Below, one piece after another: positions 24,458-33,781 of a stretch of DNA of 64,000 nt; the first letter of the stretch is position 1, and each line of letters starts with the position of its first letter. Below the pieces are notes generated by a model that saw only the letters and a list, made by a program, of their open reading frames with translations, searched no databases and had not been told where the DNA came from. The position numbers and the translations under genes were made by a program. This DNA is from Sphingomonas sp. NFR15 (lineage in GTDB: Bacteria > Pseudomonadota > Alphaproteobacteria > Sphingomonadales > Sphingomonadaceae), in contig NZ_FMWX01000007.1 in the NCBI RefSeq assembly GCF_900103265.1, forward strand, positions 62,001 through 126,000, in the 5' to 3' direction.

Positions 24458-26548
24458 CTAGACCCGTTCGACGCCGTTGACCGCGTCGGCGGCGCGCAGC
24501 GCGGCGATCAGGCGCATCAGATGCTGGGTATCGTGGACTTCGATATCGAAGGTGTTGGTGTGCAAACCCGTGTCGCGGTTGTCGAGCCGCATGTTGACGA
24601 TATTGGCCTTTTGCGCGCCGATGATCGTCGCGATCGTGCCGAGCGCGCCGGGTTCGTTCTTCACCCCCACCGAGATTCGCGCGGTGCCGCCTTCGGTCTT
24701 GTCGCCCCAGGCGAGATCGATCCAGTCGGCATCGTCGGCGCGCGCCAGCACCGGGCAGTCGATGACATGGACCTCGATGCCCTGATCGGGCCGGCGCAGG
24801 CCGACGATGCGGTCCCCGGGAATCGGGTGGCAGCATTCGGCGAGATCATAGGCGACGCCGGGGGTGAGACCGCGGATCGAGATCGCCTTGGTCTGCGGCG
24901 GCACCTGCCGCTGGCCGCTCGCCTCGACCGAGCCGGGCATCAGCGCTTCCATCACGTCGGCATCGGGAATGCGGCGGCGCGCGATCGCCTCCATCAGCGT
25001 CGCTTCGTCGGGGAGCTTGAGCCGGGTCAGCGCGAGCTTGATCGCGTCGGCGCCGATCGGCGCGGGCAGGCGCGAGACGACCTCCTCGTAGAGCTTGCGC
25101 CCTAGCGCCTGCGTCTCGTCGCGTTCGGACTGGCGCAGGTACCGGCGGATCGCCGCGCGCGCCTTGCCGGTGATCGCGAAGTTCATCCAATTGGGCTGGG
25201 GGTGCTGCGCCTTGGAACGCAGGATCTGCACCTGGTCGCCATTCTCGATCAGCGTGCGCAGCGGCACGACGCGGCCGTTGATCTTCGCGCCGACCGCCTG
25301 ATCGCCGAGATCGGTGTGGACCGCATAGGCGAAGTCGATCGGCGTCGCGCCCTTGGGCAATTGGTGCAGCTCGCCCTTGGGGGTGAAGGCGAAGATGCGA
25401 TCCTGATACATCGCCATGCGGGTATGTTCGAGCAGCTCCTCGGGGCTGTCGGCGGTGTCGAGGATTTCGATGAGGTCGCGGATCCAGCTCACCTGCGTTT
25501 CGGGGCGGACCTTGTCCTGCTTGTACGCCCAGTGCGCCGCGAGCCCCAGTTCGGCCTCCTTGTGCATCTCCGGCGTGCGGATCTGGATTTCGATGCGGCG
25601 GTTCTCGGCGTGGATCACCGAGGTGTGGAGCGAGCGATAGCCGTTGCGCTTGGGGGTCGAGATGTAATCCTTGAACCGCCCCGGCACCATCGGCCAGCGC
25701 CGGTGGATCGCGCCGAGCGCCGCGTAGCATTCCTCCTCGCTCGGCACGATCGCGCGGAACGCCATGATGTCGGAGAGCTGTTCGAAGCTGATGTCGCGCT
25801 CGTTGGTCTTCTTCCAGATCGAATAGGGGTGTTTCTCGCGGCCCGTGATCTCGGCCTCGATGCCGTGGCGCGAGAGCAGCAGCTTAAGGCCCGAGCCGAT
25901 CTTGGCGATGCGGTCCCCGCCGCCTTCCTGCAATTGCGCGAGCCGGCGGGTGATCGATTCATAGGCTTCGGGTTCGAGCTGCTGGAAGGCAAGCGTCTGC
26001 ATCTCCTTCATGAATTCGTACATGCCGATCCGCTCGGCGAGCGGCGCGTAGATGTCGAGCGTCTCGCGCGCGATGCGGCGGCGCTTCTCGGGCTTGGCGA
26101 TGAAGTGCAGCGTGCGCATGTTGTGCAGCCGGTCGGCAAGCTTGACCAGCAGCACGCGGATATCGTCCGACATGGCGAGCAGGAACTTGCGGAGGTTTTC
26201 CGCCGCGCGCTCGTTCTCGGTCTGCGCCTCGATCTTGGAGAGTTTGGTGACGCCATCGACCAGCCGCGCGACCGAGGGGCCGAAGATCTTCTCGATCTGC
26301 TCGGGCGTGGCGACGGTATCCTCGACGGTGTCGTGGAGAATCGCGGTGGCGATCGTCTCGTCGTCGAGGCGAAGGTCGGTCAGGATGCCCGCCACCTCGA
26401 TCGGGTGGCTGAAATACGGGTCGCCCGATGCGCGCTTCTGCGTGCCATGCGCCTGTACCGAAAAGACATAGGCGCGGTTGAGCAACGCCTCGTCGGCGTC
26501 CGGATCGTAGCTAAGTACCCGATCGACCAGTTCATATTGTCGTAGCAC
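24458..26548 (-). CDS. Bifunctional (p)ppGpp synthetase/hydrolase (Rel/SpoT)
   Basis: The 696-residue enzyme makes and destroys the alarmone (p)ppGpp. The N-terminal hydrolase retains HPIEVAGIL and the HD pair in ILHDTVEDT (72-73); the synthetase has RFKDYISTPKRNGYRSLHTS (291-310) and EIQIRTPEMH. A TGS domain (about 390-450) and C-terminal ACT domain follow. Both catalytic centres look intact, as expected for the single Rsh of alphaproteobacteria. The GTG at 26548 gives MLRQYELVDRVL, the family N-terminus; the open frame continues further upstream without conserved sequence and through the SDR promoter. Confidence 0.95.
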   Translation of the reverse strand: MLRQYELVDRVLSYDPDADEALLNRAYVFSVQAHGTQKRASGDPYFSHPIEVAGILTDLRLDDETIATAILHDTVEDTVATPEQIEKIFGPSVARLVDGVTKLSKIEAQTENERAAENLRKFLLAMSDDIRVLLVKLADRLHNMRTLHFIAKPEKRRRIARETLDIYAPLAERIGMYEFMKEMQTLAFQQLEPEAYESITRRLAQLQEGGGDRIAKIGSGLKLLLSRHGIEAEITGREKHPYSIWKKTNERDISFEQLSDIMAFRAIVPSEEECYAALGAIHRRWPMVPGRFKDYISTPKRNGYRSLHTSVIHAENRRIEIQIRTPEMHKEAELGLAAHWAYKQDKVRPETQVSWIRDLIEILDTADSPEELLEHTRMAMYQDRIFAFTPKGELHQLPKGATPIDFAYAVHTDLGDQAVGAKINGRVVPLRTLIENGDQVQILRSKAQHPQPNWMNFAITGKARAAIRRYLRQSERDETQALGRKLYEEVVSRLPAPIGADAIKLALTRLKLPDEATLMEAIARRRIPDADVMEALMPGSVEASGQRQVPPQTKAISIRGLTPGVAYDLAECCHPIPGDRIVGLRRPDQGIEVHVIDCPVLARADDADWIDLAWGDKTEGGTARISVGVKNEPGALGTIATIIGAQKANIVNMRLDNRDTGLHTNTFDIEVHDTQHLMRLIAALRAADAVNGVERV

Positions 26549-26665
26549 GGCGGTAAGATGGGGGCGTGACGGGCGGATTGGCAACACAATCTTGATCGCG
26601 GCGATGGGCTTTTCCGGGACGGTGTGATTGTTGCCACGTTTCCGGCACGAGGAGAGGCGAAGGCG

Positions 26666-27448
26666 ATGGCACGCGAGACCTGGTTGATCACCGGCGCATC
26701 CGCCGGATTGGGCACGCTGTTCGCCGAGCGCGCGGCGGCGGCGGGGCATGACGTGATCCTCGTCGCGCGGCGGGCGGACCGGCTCGAGGCGCTGGCGGCG
26801 CGGATCGCCGCGACCGGGGCGACGGCGAGCGTGATCGCGTGCGATCTCGGCGCGGCGGGGGCGGTCGCCGAGCTGATGCGCGAGATCGCCGCGCGCGGGC
26901 TGGTGGTGGATACGCTCATCAACAACGCCGGCTTCGGGGTGCGGGGCGCCTTCGCGCAGAGCGACGGCGCGGCGCAGACGGCGATGATCGACCTCAACTG
27001 CCGCGCGCTGGTCGAGCTTGCCCATGCGGTGCTGCCGCGCATGGTGCGGATGCGGCGTGGCGGCATCCTCAATATCGCCTCGACCGCGGCGTTTCAGCCG
27101 GGGCCGGGGATGGCGGTCTATTATGCGACCAAGGCGTTCGTGCTGAGTTTCTCCGAAGCGCTGCACGAGGAGGTGCGCGCGAGCGGCGTGCGCGTGACGG
27201 CGTTGTGCCCAGGGCCGACGCGGACCGAGTTCGCCGATATCGCCGGCATGGGTGCGAGCGCATTCTTCGAGAGGAACGCTGCCGATTCCGAGACGGTGGT
27301 GCGCGACGGCATGCGCGCGCTGGCGCGGGGGCGCGCGATCAAAGTGTCGGGCGCGATGAACGCGGCGGTGGCGGGCTCGGTCGGGTTGCTGCCGCGCGCG
27401 CTGACGCGGCGCGTCTCGGCGCGGGTGCAGAAGATGCTCGCGGGGTGA
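26666..27448 (+). CDS. Short-chain dehydrogenase/reductase
   Basis: The 260-residue classical SDR has the cofactor motif TGASAGLG (9-16), an Arg-rich loop after the second strand (ARRADRLE) favouring NADP(H), NNAGFG, the catalytic Ser in NIASTAAF and YYATK. It resembles the DltE/YqjQ group, whose substrates are mostly unknown. AGGCGAAGG precedes ATG 26666. It is divergent from the rsh gene. Confidence 0.88.
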   Translation: MARETWLITGASAGLGTLFAERAAAAGHDVILVARRADRLEALAARIAATGATASVIACDLGAAGAVAELMREIAARGLVVDTLINNAGFGVRGAFAQSDGAAQTAMIDLNCRALVELAHAVLPRMVRMRRGGILNIASTAAFQPGPGMAVYYATKAFVLSFSEALHEEVRASGVRVTALCPGPTRTEFADIAGMGASAFFERNAADSETVVRDGMRALARGRAIKVSGAMNAAVAGSVGLLPRALTRRVSARVQKMLAG

Positions 27449-27510
27449 CGCCTTAGAGCGGAATCATCGTTCGCTCGGGACGAGCCGGCGGGCGGCGCGC
27501 GCCCGAAGAT

Positions 27511-27551
27511 CAAAAAAGGCGGGCGCCGGAGTGGCGCCCGCCCGCCTTTTT
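27511..27551. terminator. Bidirectional rho-independent terminator
   Basis: GGCGGGCGCC (27518-27527) pairs with GGCGCCCGCC (27533-27542). An A-run (27512-27517) precedes the stem and a T-run (27547-27551) follows it. It lies between the convergent SDR and DUF2171 genes and suits both. Confidence 0.85.
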
Positions 27552-27589
27552 CGGTCGGACCCGGCGCGTTTTGCGCGCCGGGCGAGTCC

Positions 27590-28615
27590 TCAGTACGTGC
27601 CCGAGAAGCTGCGGTTGAGCGACCGGTCGTTGGCCGAGGTGGTGCGGTTCGCGTCGCGATCGTCGCCGTTCTCGTTGAAGAAAGCGGTGTTGCGATCCTC
27701 GTCGCGCCAATGCGCCTTGGCCTCCTCAGCGGTCTTGCGGACCCGGACCTGCTTGGCATCGACCGAATCGATCCAGCGCGAGGGGATCGAATGGTGATGG
27801 CCGCCGGCATCCGCATCGCTCTTGGTGAGGATGATGCGGTCGCCGCGCACCTTGTCGACCGTGCCGATATGCTGGCCGTCCGACCCGATCACCTCGAAAT
27901 GCTCCTCGACCTTGGCGAGCGCGCCGCGCTGGGTCTGGCGCTCGTTCCGCCACGCGCCGAACTCGTTTTCGAACTTCGAACGGTTTTCGGTGCGATATTC
28001 GTGATAGTCGCGATCGAGCGCGTCGATCTGGCTGCGGCGCCACTGATGATAATCATGGTCGCGGCCATAGGACGCGCCCTGGTGCGAGTGATCGCGGCGA
28101 TCGTCGTACCGCGAATCGAGCTCGCGGCGGCGCTCGGCCTCCTCGTCACCGAACCACGAGCGGACCTCGTCGCCGGCGCGATCGAAGAAGCCGCGATCCT
28201 CATAATCATAGCCTTGCGGCTGGCGGCCATAATCGCGCGCCTGGTCGCGTCCGCCGGTTTCGGTGTAGCGGCGCCCGTGGCTGCCGTAGCTGCCGCGATA
28301 TTCACCGCCGCCGAAATTGCTGCGGTCACGCGCGTAGCCGCGCCCGTCGAAATCGCGGTTGCCGTCCCGGCCGCCGAAATAGCGCCCTCGCTCGCGGCCC
28401 GCATAACCGTAATCGCGGCCGCCGTAGCCATAGTCGCGGTTGCGGTCATAATCGCCGCGATCGCGATCACGGTCGAACGCGCCGGCGGCCTGATAGTCGC
28501 GCGCGCTGGAATAGGTATAGTCGCGGCCCGAGCCATAGTCGCGGCCCTGGATGTCCGGGTCCGGGCTATGGCTATAGGTGCCGGGGTCGTTCTGGGGATA
28601 ACGGTCGTAAGGCAT
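27590..28615 (-). CDS. DUF2171/SWFGD-motif low-complexity protein
   Basis: The 341-residue protein has an N-terminal Gly/Arg/Asp/Tyr-rich half (about 1-165) with many RDYGYGGRDYGY-like repeats, then RSWFGDEEAERRR, a charged helical stretch, and a C-terminal DUF2171 (PRC-barrel-like) domain with HFEVIGSDGQHIGTVDKVRG and SIPSRWIDSV. Such SWFGDEEA proteins are common in sphingomonads and are thought to be stress-related. The disordered RGG-like half suggests phase-separating or nucleic-acid/cell-surface binding behaviour, which is a guess. A clean AGGAGG precedes ATG 28615. Confidence 0.8.
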   Translation of the reverse strand: MPYDRYPQNDPGTYSHSPDPDIQGRDYGSGRDYTYSSARDYQAAGAFDRDRDRGDYDRNRDYGYGGRDYGYAGRERGRYFGGRDGNRDFDGRGYARDRSNFGGGEYRGSYGSHGRRYTETGGRDQARDYGRQPQGYDYEDRGFFDRAGDEVRSWFGDEEAERRRELDSRYDDRRDHSHQGASYGRDHDYHQWRRSQIDALDRDYHEYRTENRSKFENEFGAWRNERQTQRGALAKVEEHFEVIGSDGQHIGTVDKVRGDRIILTKSDADAGGHHHSIPSRWIDSVDAKQVRVRKTAEEAKAHWRDEDRNTAFFNENGDDRDANRTTSANDRSLNRSFSGTY

Positions 28616-28872
28616 GATGGCGTCCTCCTGAGACGGTCGTGCTGCGACCGGCGGCGGCATTCGCGCCTGCCTGTCGGTTGCCTGCAAAGAAGGGATGAAC
28701 GCGGCGATTGTTCCGACGCGCCGGCCGCCGGGTGTCGCGTGCCGCCGCAGCGCAGGCGCGGCTCATCGCAGCGCCACAGGTGGTCTCACGTCGATGAAAA
28801 TTTGCGCTGGCGGGCGTTGCATCGCCGAAAAAGCGCGGCTACAGGCGTGGTCCCGCATCCACGGCGTGGCAC

Positions 28873-28948
28873 GGGGCTGTAGCTCAGATGGGAGAGCGCT
28901 GCAATCGCACTGCAGAGGTCAGGGGTTCGATTCCCCTCAGCTCCACCA
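28873..28948 (+). tRNA. tRNA-Ala (anticodon CGC)
   Basis: The 76-base cloverleaf has acceptor arms GGGGCTG and CAGCTCC with the G3-U70 alanine identity pair, a D-arm AGCTCAGATGGGAGAGC, an anticodon stem CTGCA/TGCAG around loop ATCGCAC (anticodon CGC, reading GCG), the T-loop GGTTCGATTCC and an encoded CCA end. The GCG codon is very frequent in this genome. Confidence 0.97.
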
Positions 28949-28998
28949 GCCGCCGGGCGGCTGATGGCAAGGCCGCGGGGCGCGGCCGAACGGGAAGG

Positions 28999-29208
28999 TC
29001 AGCGGTCCACCGTCACGTTTTGATCGGTCTTTTCGGGCCGGGCGGCCGAGCGTCGCGCGGCAAGCGCGGCGTTGTTGGCGAGCGCCTGTTCGTTACAATG
29101 CTGCTCCCACGCGCGACGCGCGGCTGCGTCGCGACGGCGCAGATATATGGCATAGGCCACGAAGGCGATCACGAAGGCCGCGACCGCACACACCAGAAAG
29201 ACCGCCAC
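28999..29208 (-). CDS. Small single-pass membrane protein (69 residues)
   Basis: A GTG start at 29208 has AGGAG five bases upstream. The product has an N-terminal membrane helix (about residues 3-23, VFLVCAVAAFVIAFVAYAI) followed by a basic cytosolic helix (LRRRDAAARRAWEQHCNEQA) and an acidic-polar tail. No named family is recognised. It is alone, convergent with the tRNA gene. Confidence 0.6.
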   Translation of the reverse strand: MAVFLVCAVAAFVIAFVAYAIYLRRRDAAARRAWEQHCNEQALANNAALAARRSAARPEKTDQNVTVDR

Positions 29209-29389
29209 CCCTAGCTCCTATATCGCGAAACGCGCAACCGAACGGTTTGTCGCGCCCCCCGCACGACTCAACCCATCCGGAATGGACCTATACGGGGCGG
29301 GCGGGGGGTTGCCAATGGCGCGGGCGGGTGTGGAAACGTTTTTGATTGGGCGATTACGGCCGCATCATCCAGGTATTATGCAGGTGTAA

Positions 29390-30121
29390 TCAACCCGTCA
29401 GCGCGAGGTCCATATCGGCGAGCGCGTGCCCGAGCAGCGCGCGCATCGCCGCGCGCGCGCCCGGTGCGTCGCCCGCCGCGATCGCCCGCATCACGGCTTC
29501 GTGATCGACGATCGGATCGCGCGGCAGGCGCTGCTTGCGGTGCTTGAAGGTGGTGGTCCAACTCACCGCCGCGCCGACCGATCCCGCCAGGCTGGCGAGC
29601 GCGGCATTGTGCGCGGCGGCGAGGATCGCGTGGTGGAAGCGCTGGTCGGCGGCGCGGCCGGCGGGGGTGGAGAGGCGGTGCGCGCGCATCTGATCGAGCG
29701 CGGCGGCCAGCTCGGCGAGGTGCGCGTCGGTGCGGCGTGTGGCGGCGAGTTCGGCGGCGGCGGGTTCGATGATGCCGCGCAGTTCGAACAGATCGCGGAC
29801 GAATTGGGGATCGGGCTCGTCGCTGAACATCCAGGCGAGCAGATCGGGATCGAGCAGGTTCCAGCGCGCGCGCGGCGTGACGCGGGTGCCCGCCTTGGGG
29901 CGGCTCTCGATCAGCCCCTTGGCGGCGAGGATACGCACCGCCTCGCGGTAGGCGGTGCGCGAGACGTGGAGCCGCCCGGCGCTTTCGATCTCGCCCTCGA
30001 ACAGCGTGCCGGGCGGGTGCCGCCCGTTGAGGATGGCGATGCCGAGATCCCGGGCGATCGTCTGGTGGATGCGGAGCGGCGATTTGGGCGCGCCCGGTTC
30101 GTTCCCCGTGTCGTGATCCAA
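29390..30121 (-). CDS. FadR-subfamily GntR transcriptional regulator of the sugar-acid cluster
   Basis: The 243-residue protein has an N-terminal winged helix (about 18-85, LHVSRTAYREAVRILAAKGL and ESRPKAGTRV) and an all-helical C-terminal FCD ligand domain (about 100-235, FVRDLFELRGIIEPAAAELA). FCD regulators bind small acids, often sugar acids. A TTG start at 30121 is used because GGGGAGG lies upstream and the frame beyond it overlaps the dehydrogenase. It is the last gene of the minus-strand catabolic operon and probably controls the divergent promoter at 35.6 kb. Confidence 0.87.
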   Translation of the reverse strand: MDHDTGNEPGAPKSPLRIHQTIARDLGIAILNGRHPPGTLFEGEIESAGRLHVSRTAYREAVRILAAKGLIESRPKAGTRVTPRARWNLLDPDLLAWMFSDEPDPQFVRDLFELRGIIEPAAAELAATRRTDAHLAELAAALDQMRAHRLSTPAGRAADQRFHHAILAAAHNAALASLAGSVGAAVSWTTTFKHRKQRLPRDPIVDHEAVMRAIAAGDAPGARAAMRALLGHALADMDLALTG

Positions 30122-30143
30122 GCGCGCCTCCCCAACCTCCGGC

Positions 30144-31073
30144 TCAGTCGTGAAACGCCTCCGTGGCGACGTGGCGGCCGCACAGGAACGCATCGGCGAC
30201 CAGTTGCAGCGGGGCGAGATCGACGTCGATCTCGTTGCGATTGGCGATATCGACGAAGCGGCGGTACATCGCGGGGTATTCCTCCTCGGCGCCGGCGGGC
30301 TGCTCGGCATCGCCGATGAACCAGCGGTTGCCGCCCTCGGCGAGCCGCAGCGTGCCCGCGTCGGTCTCGACGGTGATGTCCCAGCTCTGCGGGCCAGTCT
30401 GCCGCCAGTCGAACACGGTGTCGATCGCCGCGCCCGAGCCGGTGCGCATCGTCAGCGTCGCGCCGATCGGCGCCTGGCAGTTCGACGGCACTTCGAGCGT
30501 CGCGCCGAGCAGCGACACGCGATCGGGCACGATCTCGGTGAGGATCGACAGCGCGTTGATGCCGGGATCGAACACGCCGAAGCCGCCCGCTTCCCAGATC
30601 CACGGCTGGCCGGGATGCCAGTGACGGACATCTTCCTTCCACGCGATATCGACGCTGCGGATCGTCGTCCGCGCGATCCAGTCGCGCGCGGCGGCGACGG
30701 CGGCGGCGTAGCGCGAATGCCAGCTCGCGAACAGGCTGACGCCTTGCGTGCGGGCGAGCGCGATGAGCGCCTCGACTTCGGAGACGGTCGCGCCGGGTGG
30801 CTTTTCGAGGAAAACGTGCTTGCCGGCGGTGAGCGCCGCCACCGCCGCCTCGAAGCGCGCTTGCGGTGGCTGGCACAGCACGATCGCGTTCAACTCGGGC
30901 GACCCAGCCAGCATCGCGGCGAGATCGGTGTAGTTCGCGACGCCGTCACCCTTGGCGTTGCGGCTGGCGACCGCGACGAGATCGATCCCGTCGGTCTTCG
31001 CGATCGCGGGCAGATGCTGGTCGCGCGCGATCTTGCCGAGCCCGACCAGACCGAGCTTCAGCCCATCGCTCAC
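30144..31073 (-). CDS. Gfo/Idh/MocA-family L-arabinose/D-galactose 1-dehydrogenase
   Basis: The 309-residue NAD(P)-dependent dehydrogenase has the Rossmann motif GLVGLGKIARDQHLPAI, FLEKPPG and the block WKEDVRHWHPGQPWIWE with FDPGINALS, close to AraA of Azospirillum, which oxidises L-arabinose and D-galactose to the lactone. That substrate call rests on recalled similarity and operon context. The GTG start at 31073 overlaps the upstream gene's stop (GTGA). Confidence 0.82.
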   Translation of the reverse strand: MSDGLKLGLVGLGKIARDQHLPAIAKTDGIDLVAVASRNAKGDGVANYTDLAAMLAGSPELNAIVLCQPPQARFEAAVAALTAGKHVFLEKPPGATVSEVEALIALARTQGVSLFASWHSRYAAAVAAARDWIARTTIRSVDIAWKEDVRHWHPGQPWIWEAGGFGVFDPGINALSILTEIVPDRVSLLGATLEVPSNCQAPIGATLTMRTGSGAAIDTVFDWRQTGPQSWDITVETDAGTLRLAEGGNRWFIGDAEQPAGAEEEYPAMYRRFVDIANRNEIDVDLAPLQLVADAFLCGRHVATEAFHD

Positions 31074-32044
31074 AGCGTGCGCACCTTGGCCATGCCGGCG
31101 TCTTCGGCGCGGGCGAGCGGGTTGCGCACCGGCAGCAGGAAGGCGTCCGCCTCGACCTCGAACACGTCGCCGACCTGCGTGCGCACACCGTCCGAGAAGG
31201 ACAGGGTGGCGGTGCCGAAGAAGTGGACGTGGAGCGAACCGGGGCGGAGGAAGCCGGCATATTTGAAGTGATGATGCTCGAGATTGGCGAGGCTGTGCGA
31301 CATGTTCGCCTCGCCCGACACGAACGGCTTCTCCCACAGCACCTCGCCACCCCGAACGATGCGGCTGGTGCCACGCACGTCCTCGGGCAGATCGCCGAGC
31401 CGCAGTTCGGGGGCGAGCGCGGCCTGGCGGAGCTTCGAATGCGCGAGCCAGAGGTAGTTGCCGCGTTCGGTGACGTGATCGGAGAATTCGTTGCCGAGCG
31501 CGAAGCCGAGCCGGACGGGCGCGCCGTCCGCGTCGATCAGGTATATGCCGGCGATCTCGGGTTCCTCGCCGCCATCCTCGGCGAACGCCGGCATGGTGAG
31601 GGGGGTGCCGGGATCGACGAGGATGCCGCCGTCGCCCTTGTAGAACCATTCGGGCTGTGCGCCGATGCCGCCCTCGGCGGGCTTGCCGCCTTCGACGCCC
31701 ATCAGGAACATCTTCATCGAATCGGTCTGCGAATCGGTGGCGGCCTTGTGCATCTTGTCGCGGCCCTCGGCCGAGCCGAGGTGCGTGAGGCCGGTGCCGC
31801 TGACCAGCGTGTGGGCCGGATCCTCATGATCGACCGGCGACAGCAACCGGACGCCCGCGAGATCGATCGCGTCGCCCAGCGCCGCCTCGGCGGCGGCGGC
31901 GAGGCTGGTGCCCGCCGCGATCGCCTGCTGTGCCAGCGCCAGCGTGGTAGTCGCGCCGACCACCCGCCGCGCCGCGCCGCTCGCGTCGAGCGCGGCGACG
32001 CCGCGCGTTTCGCCTTCGGCGAACTGGACGAGCGAACGGATCAC
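31070..32044 (-). CDS. AraD1-family (fumarylacetoacetase-fold) 2-keto-3-deoxy-pentonate dehydratase
   Basis: The 324-residue protein belongs to the AraD1 branch of the FAH superfamily (LVSGTGLTHLGSAEGRD, ALGNEFSDHVTE, GSLHVHFFGTATLSF). AraD1/XylX proteins are implicated in converting 2-keto-3-deoxy-L-arabonate or D-xylonate to 2-oxoglutarate semialdehyde. A GTG start overlaps the aldehyde dehydrogenase stop (GTGA); another GTGA joins it to the next gene, so the operon is tightly coupled. Confidence 0.83.
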   Translation of the reverse strand: MIRSLVQFAEGETRGVAALDASGAARRVVGATTTLALAQQAIAAGTSLAAAAEAALGDAIDLAGVRLLSPVDHEDPAHTLVSGTGLTHLGSAEGRDKMHKAATDSQTDSMKMFLMGVEGGKPAEGGIGAQPEWFYKGDGGILVDPGTPLTMPAFAEDGGEEPEIAGIYLIDADGAPVRLGFALGNEFSDHVTERGNYLWLAHSKLRQAALAPELRLGDLPEDVRGTSRIVRGGEVLWEKPFVSGEANMSHSLANLEHHHFKYAGFLRPGSLHVHFFGTATLSFSDGVRTQVGDVFEVEADAFLLPVRNPLARAEDAGMAKVRTL

Positions 32045-33618
32045 TTCACCTGCTCCAGCGCGCCGTTCACGCGGCGGGTGATGCCCCACGGGTTCGCTTC
32101 CTGGAGCGCCGGCGGCAGCAGCGCGTCAGGCGTGTCCTGATAGCAGACCGGCCGCAGGAAGCGCGCCATCGCGAGCGTGCCGACCGAGGTGCTGCGGCCA
32201 TCCGAGGTGGAGGGGAAGGGGCCGCCATGCACCATCGCATGCGTCACTTCGACGCCGGTCGGCCAGCCGTTGAACAGGATGCGGCCGACCTTGGCTTGCA
32301 GCGCGGGCAGCAGTTCGGCGGCGGCGTCATTGTCGCTCGCCTCGCTCTGGATCGTCGCGGTGAGCTGGCCTTCGAGATTGGCGATGACCGTCTTGATCTC
32401 GCCGATGTCCTTGCAGCGCACGAGGATCGACGACGAGCCGAACACCTCATGCGACAGCGCCACGTCGGCCTCGAACTTCGCCGCCTCGGTGGTGAAGAGC
32501 GCGCCGACCGCCTGGTTGACGCCCTCGCCGACACAGCCGCGCGCGACCGTGGTGACCGCCTCGTGGCTCGCGAGTTCCTCGACGCCACGTTCGAAGCTGG
32601 CGTGGATGCCGGGGGTGAGCATGACGGCGGGCTGCGCCGCCGTCAGCGCCTTGGCGGCGGAGGCGACGAAGGTTTCGAGATCGGGGCCGTCGATCGCGAT
32701 GACCAGGCCGGGATTGGTGCAGAACTGGCCGGCGCCGAGCGTCAGCGAGCCGACGAAGGCGGGGCCGAGCGCCTCGGCGCGCGCGGCGAGCGCGCCGGGG
32801 AGGAGCACGACGGGGTTGATGCTCGACATTTCGGCATAGACCGGGATCGGCTCGTCGCGCTGGCTGGCGATCTTGACGAGCGCGAGGCCACCGCCGCGCG
32901 AGCCGGTGAAGCCGACCGCCTTGATGCGCGGATCGGCGACGAGCGCGCCGCCGAGTTCGTTGGTGGTGCCGGGCAGGTAGGAGAACACGCCCTCGGGCAG
33001 ACCGCACGACGCGACCGCCTGCTGGATCGCGCGCGCGACCAGCTCGCCGGTGCCGGGATGCGCGGGATGGCCCTTGACCACGACCGGGCAGCCGGCCGCG
33101 AACGCGGCGGCGGTGTCACCGCCCGCGACCGAGAAGGCGAGCGGGAAGTTCGACGCGCCGAACACCGCGACGGGTCCGAGCGCGACGTTGACGCGGCGCA
33201 GATCGGCGCGCGGCAGCGGAGTACGCTCGGGCATGGCGGGATCGATCGTCGCGTCGAGCCACAGGCCGGCGCGGACTTCGGTCGCGAACATGCGGAGCTG
33301 GCCGACGGTGCGGCCGGTCTCGCCTTCGAGGCGCGGCTTGGGCAGCGCGGTCTCGGCCATTGCGGTCGCGACGAGATCGTCCTTGATCGCGAGGATGTTG
33401 GCGGCGACCGTCTCGATGAAGGTCGCGCGCGCGTCGAGGCTCAGCGTCGAGAAGGTCTGGAAGGCTTGCGCCGCGAGCGCGGTCGCCTTGGCGACTTCGG
33501 CGGGGCCGGCGTTGCTGAACGCGACGTCGCCGCTCTCGCCGGTCGCCGGGTTGATCGCGGTGAAGGTATCGGCGGTGCGGCTCTCGCTCGCGCCGATCAG
33601 AATGGCTCCGTTATACAT
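32041..33618 (-). CDS. 2,5-dioxovalerate (alpha-ketoglutarate semialdehyde) dehydrogenase
   Basis: This aldehyde dehydrogenase would oxidise 2-oxoglutarate semialdehyde to 2-oxoglutarate, the last step of the non-phosphorylative pentose route. The 525-residue protein has Asn157 in GASNFPLAFS, the general base in YAEMSSINP (Glu263) and the nucleophile in GAGQFCTNPG (Cys300). The lack of a typical VTLELGGKSP block and the AEMSS variant are features of this KGSADH subgroup. It is preceded by a structured repeat in the operon. Confidence 0.88.
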   Translation of the reverse strand: MYNGAILIGASESRTADTFTAINPATGESGDVAFSNAGPAEVAKATALAAQAFQTFSTLSLDARATFIETVAANILAIKDDLVATAMAETALPKPRLEGETGRTVGQLRMFATEVRAGLWLDATIDPAMPERTPLPRADLRRVNVALGPVAVFGASNFPLAFSVAGGDTAAAFAAGCPVVVKGHPAHPGTGELVARAIQQAVASCGLPEGVFSYLPGTTNELGGALVADPRIKAVGFTGSRGGGLALVKIASQRDEPIPVYAEMSSINPVVLLPGALAARAEALGPAFVGSLTLGAGQFCTNPGLVIAIDGPDLETFVASAAKALTAAQPAVMLTPGIHASFERGVEELASHEAVTTVARGCVGEGVNQAVGALFTTEAAKFEADVALSHEVFGSSSILVRCKDIGEIKTVIANLEGQLTATIQSEASDNDAAAELLPALQAKVGRILFNGWPTGVEVTHAMVHGGPFPSTSDGRSTSVGTLAMARFLRPVCYQDTPDALLPPALQEANPWGITRRVNGALEQVK

Positions 33619-33675
33619 GGTGATGTCTCCGGATCAGGGGCAGGGGGAAGTGGTAGGCGTGCGTGAGAGCTTCGT

Positions 33676-33771
33676 CGCCCTCACCCTTCCGGCGCCTTCG
33701 GCGCCTCCCTCCCTCTCCCGATGGGAGAGGGAAGGGGCCCGCCGGCGAAGCCGGTGGGAAGGGTGAGGGCG
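33676..33771. repeat. Cloverleaf-like repeat inside the catabolic operon
   Basis: A perfect 15-bp outer stem (CGCCCTCACCCTTCC at 33676-33690 and GGAAGGGTGAGGGCG at 33757-33771) encloses three inner hairpins: GGCGCC-TTC-GGCGCC (33691-33705), CCCTCTCCC-GAT-GGGAGAGGG (33711-33731) and GCCGGC-GAA-GCCGG (33741-33754). It starts about ten bases after the dehydratase stop and ends about 57 bases before the dehydrogenase start. In mRNA it would fold as a four-way junction. Confidence 0.88.
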
Positions 33772-33781
33772 ACCGCTCACA

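Noticed and set aside
26549..27166. N-terminal extension of the Rel/SpoT frame to 27166
   Set aside because: The open frame continues antisense over the SDR gene but shows no homology to Rel proteins; GTG 26548 gives the canonical start.
28681..28720. EcfG-type general-stress promoter upstream of the DUF2171 gene on the minus strand
   Set aside because: A GGAAC is present, but no GTT is found at the required 16-17-base spacing.
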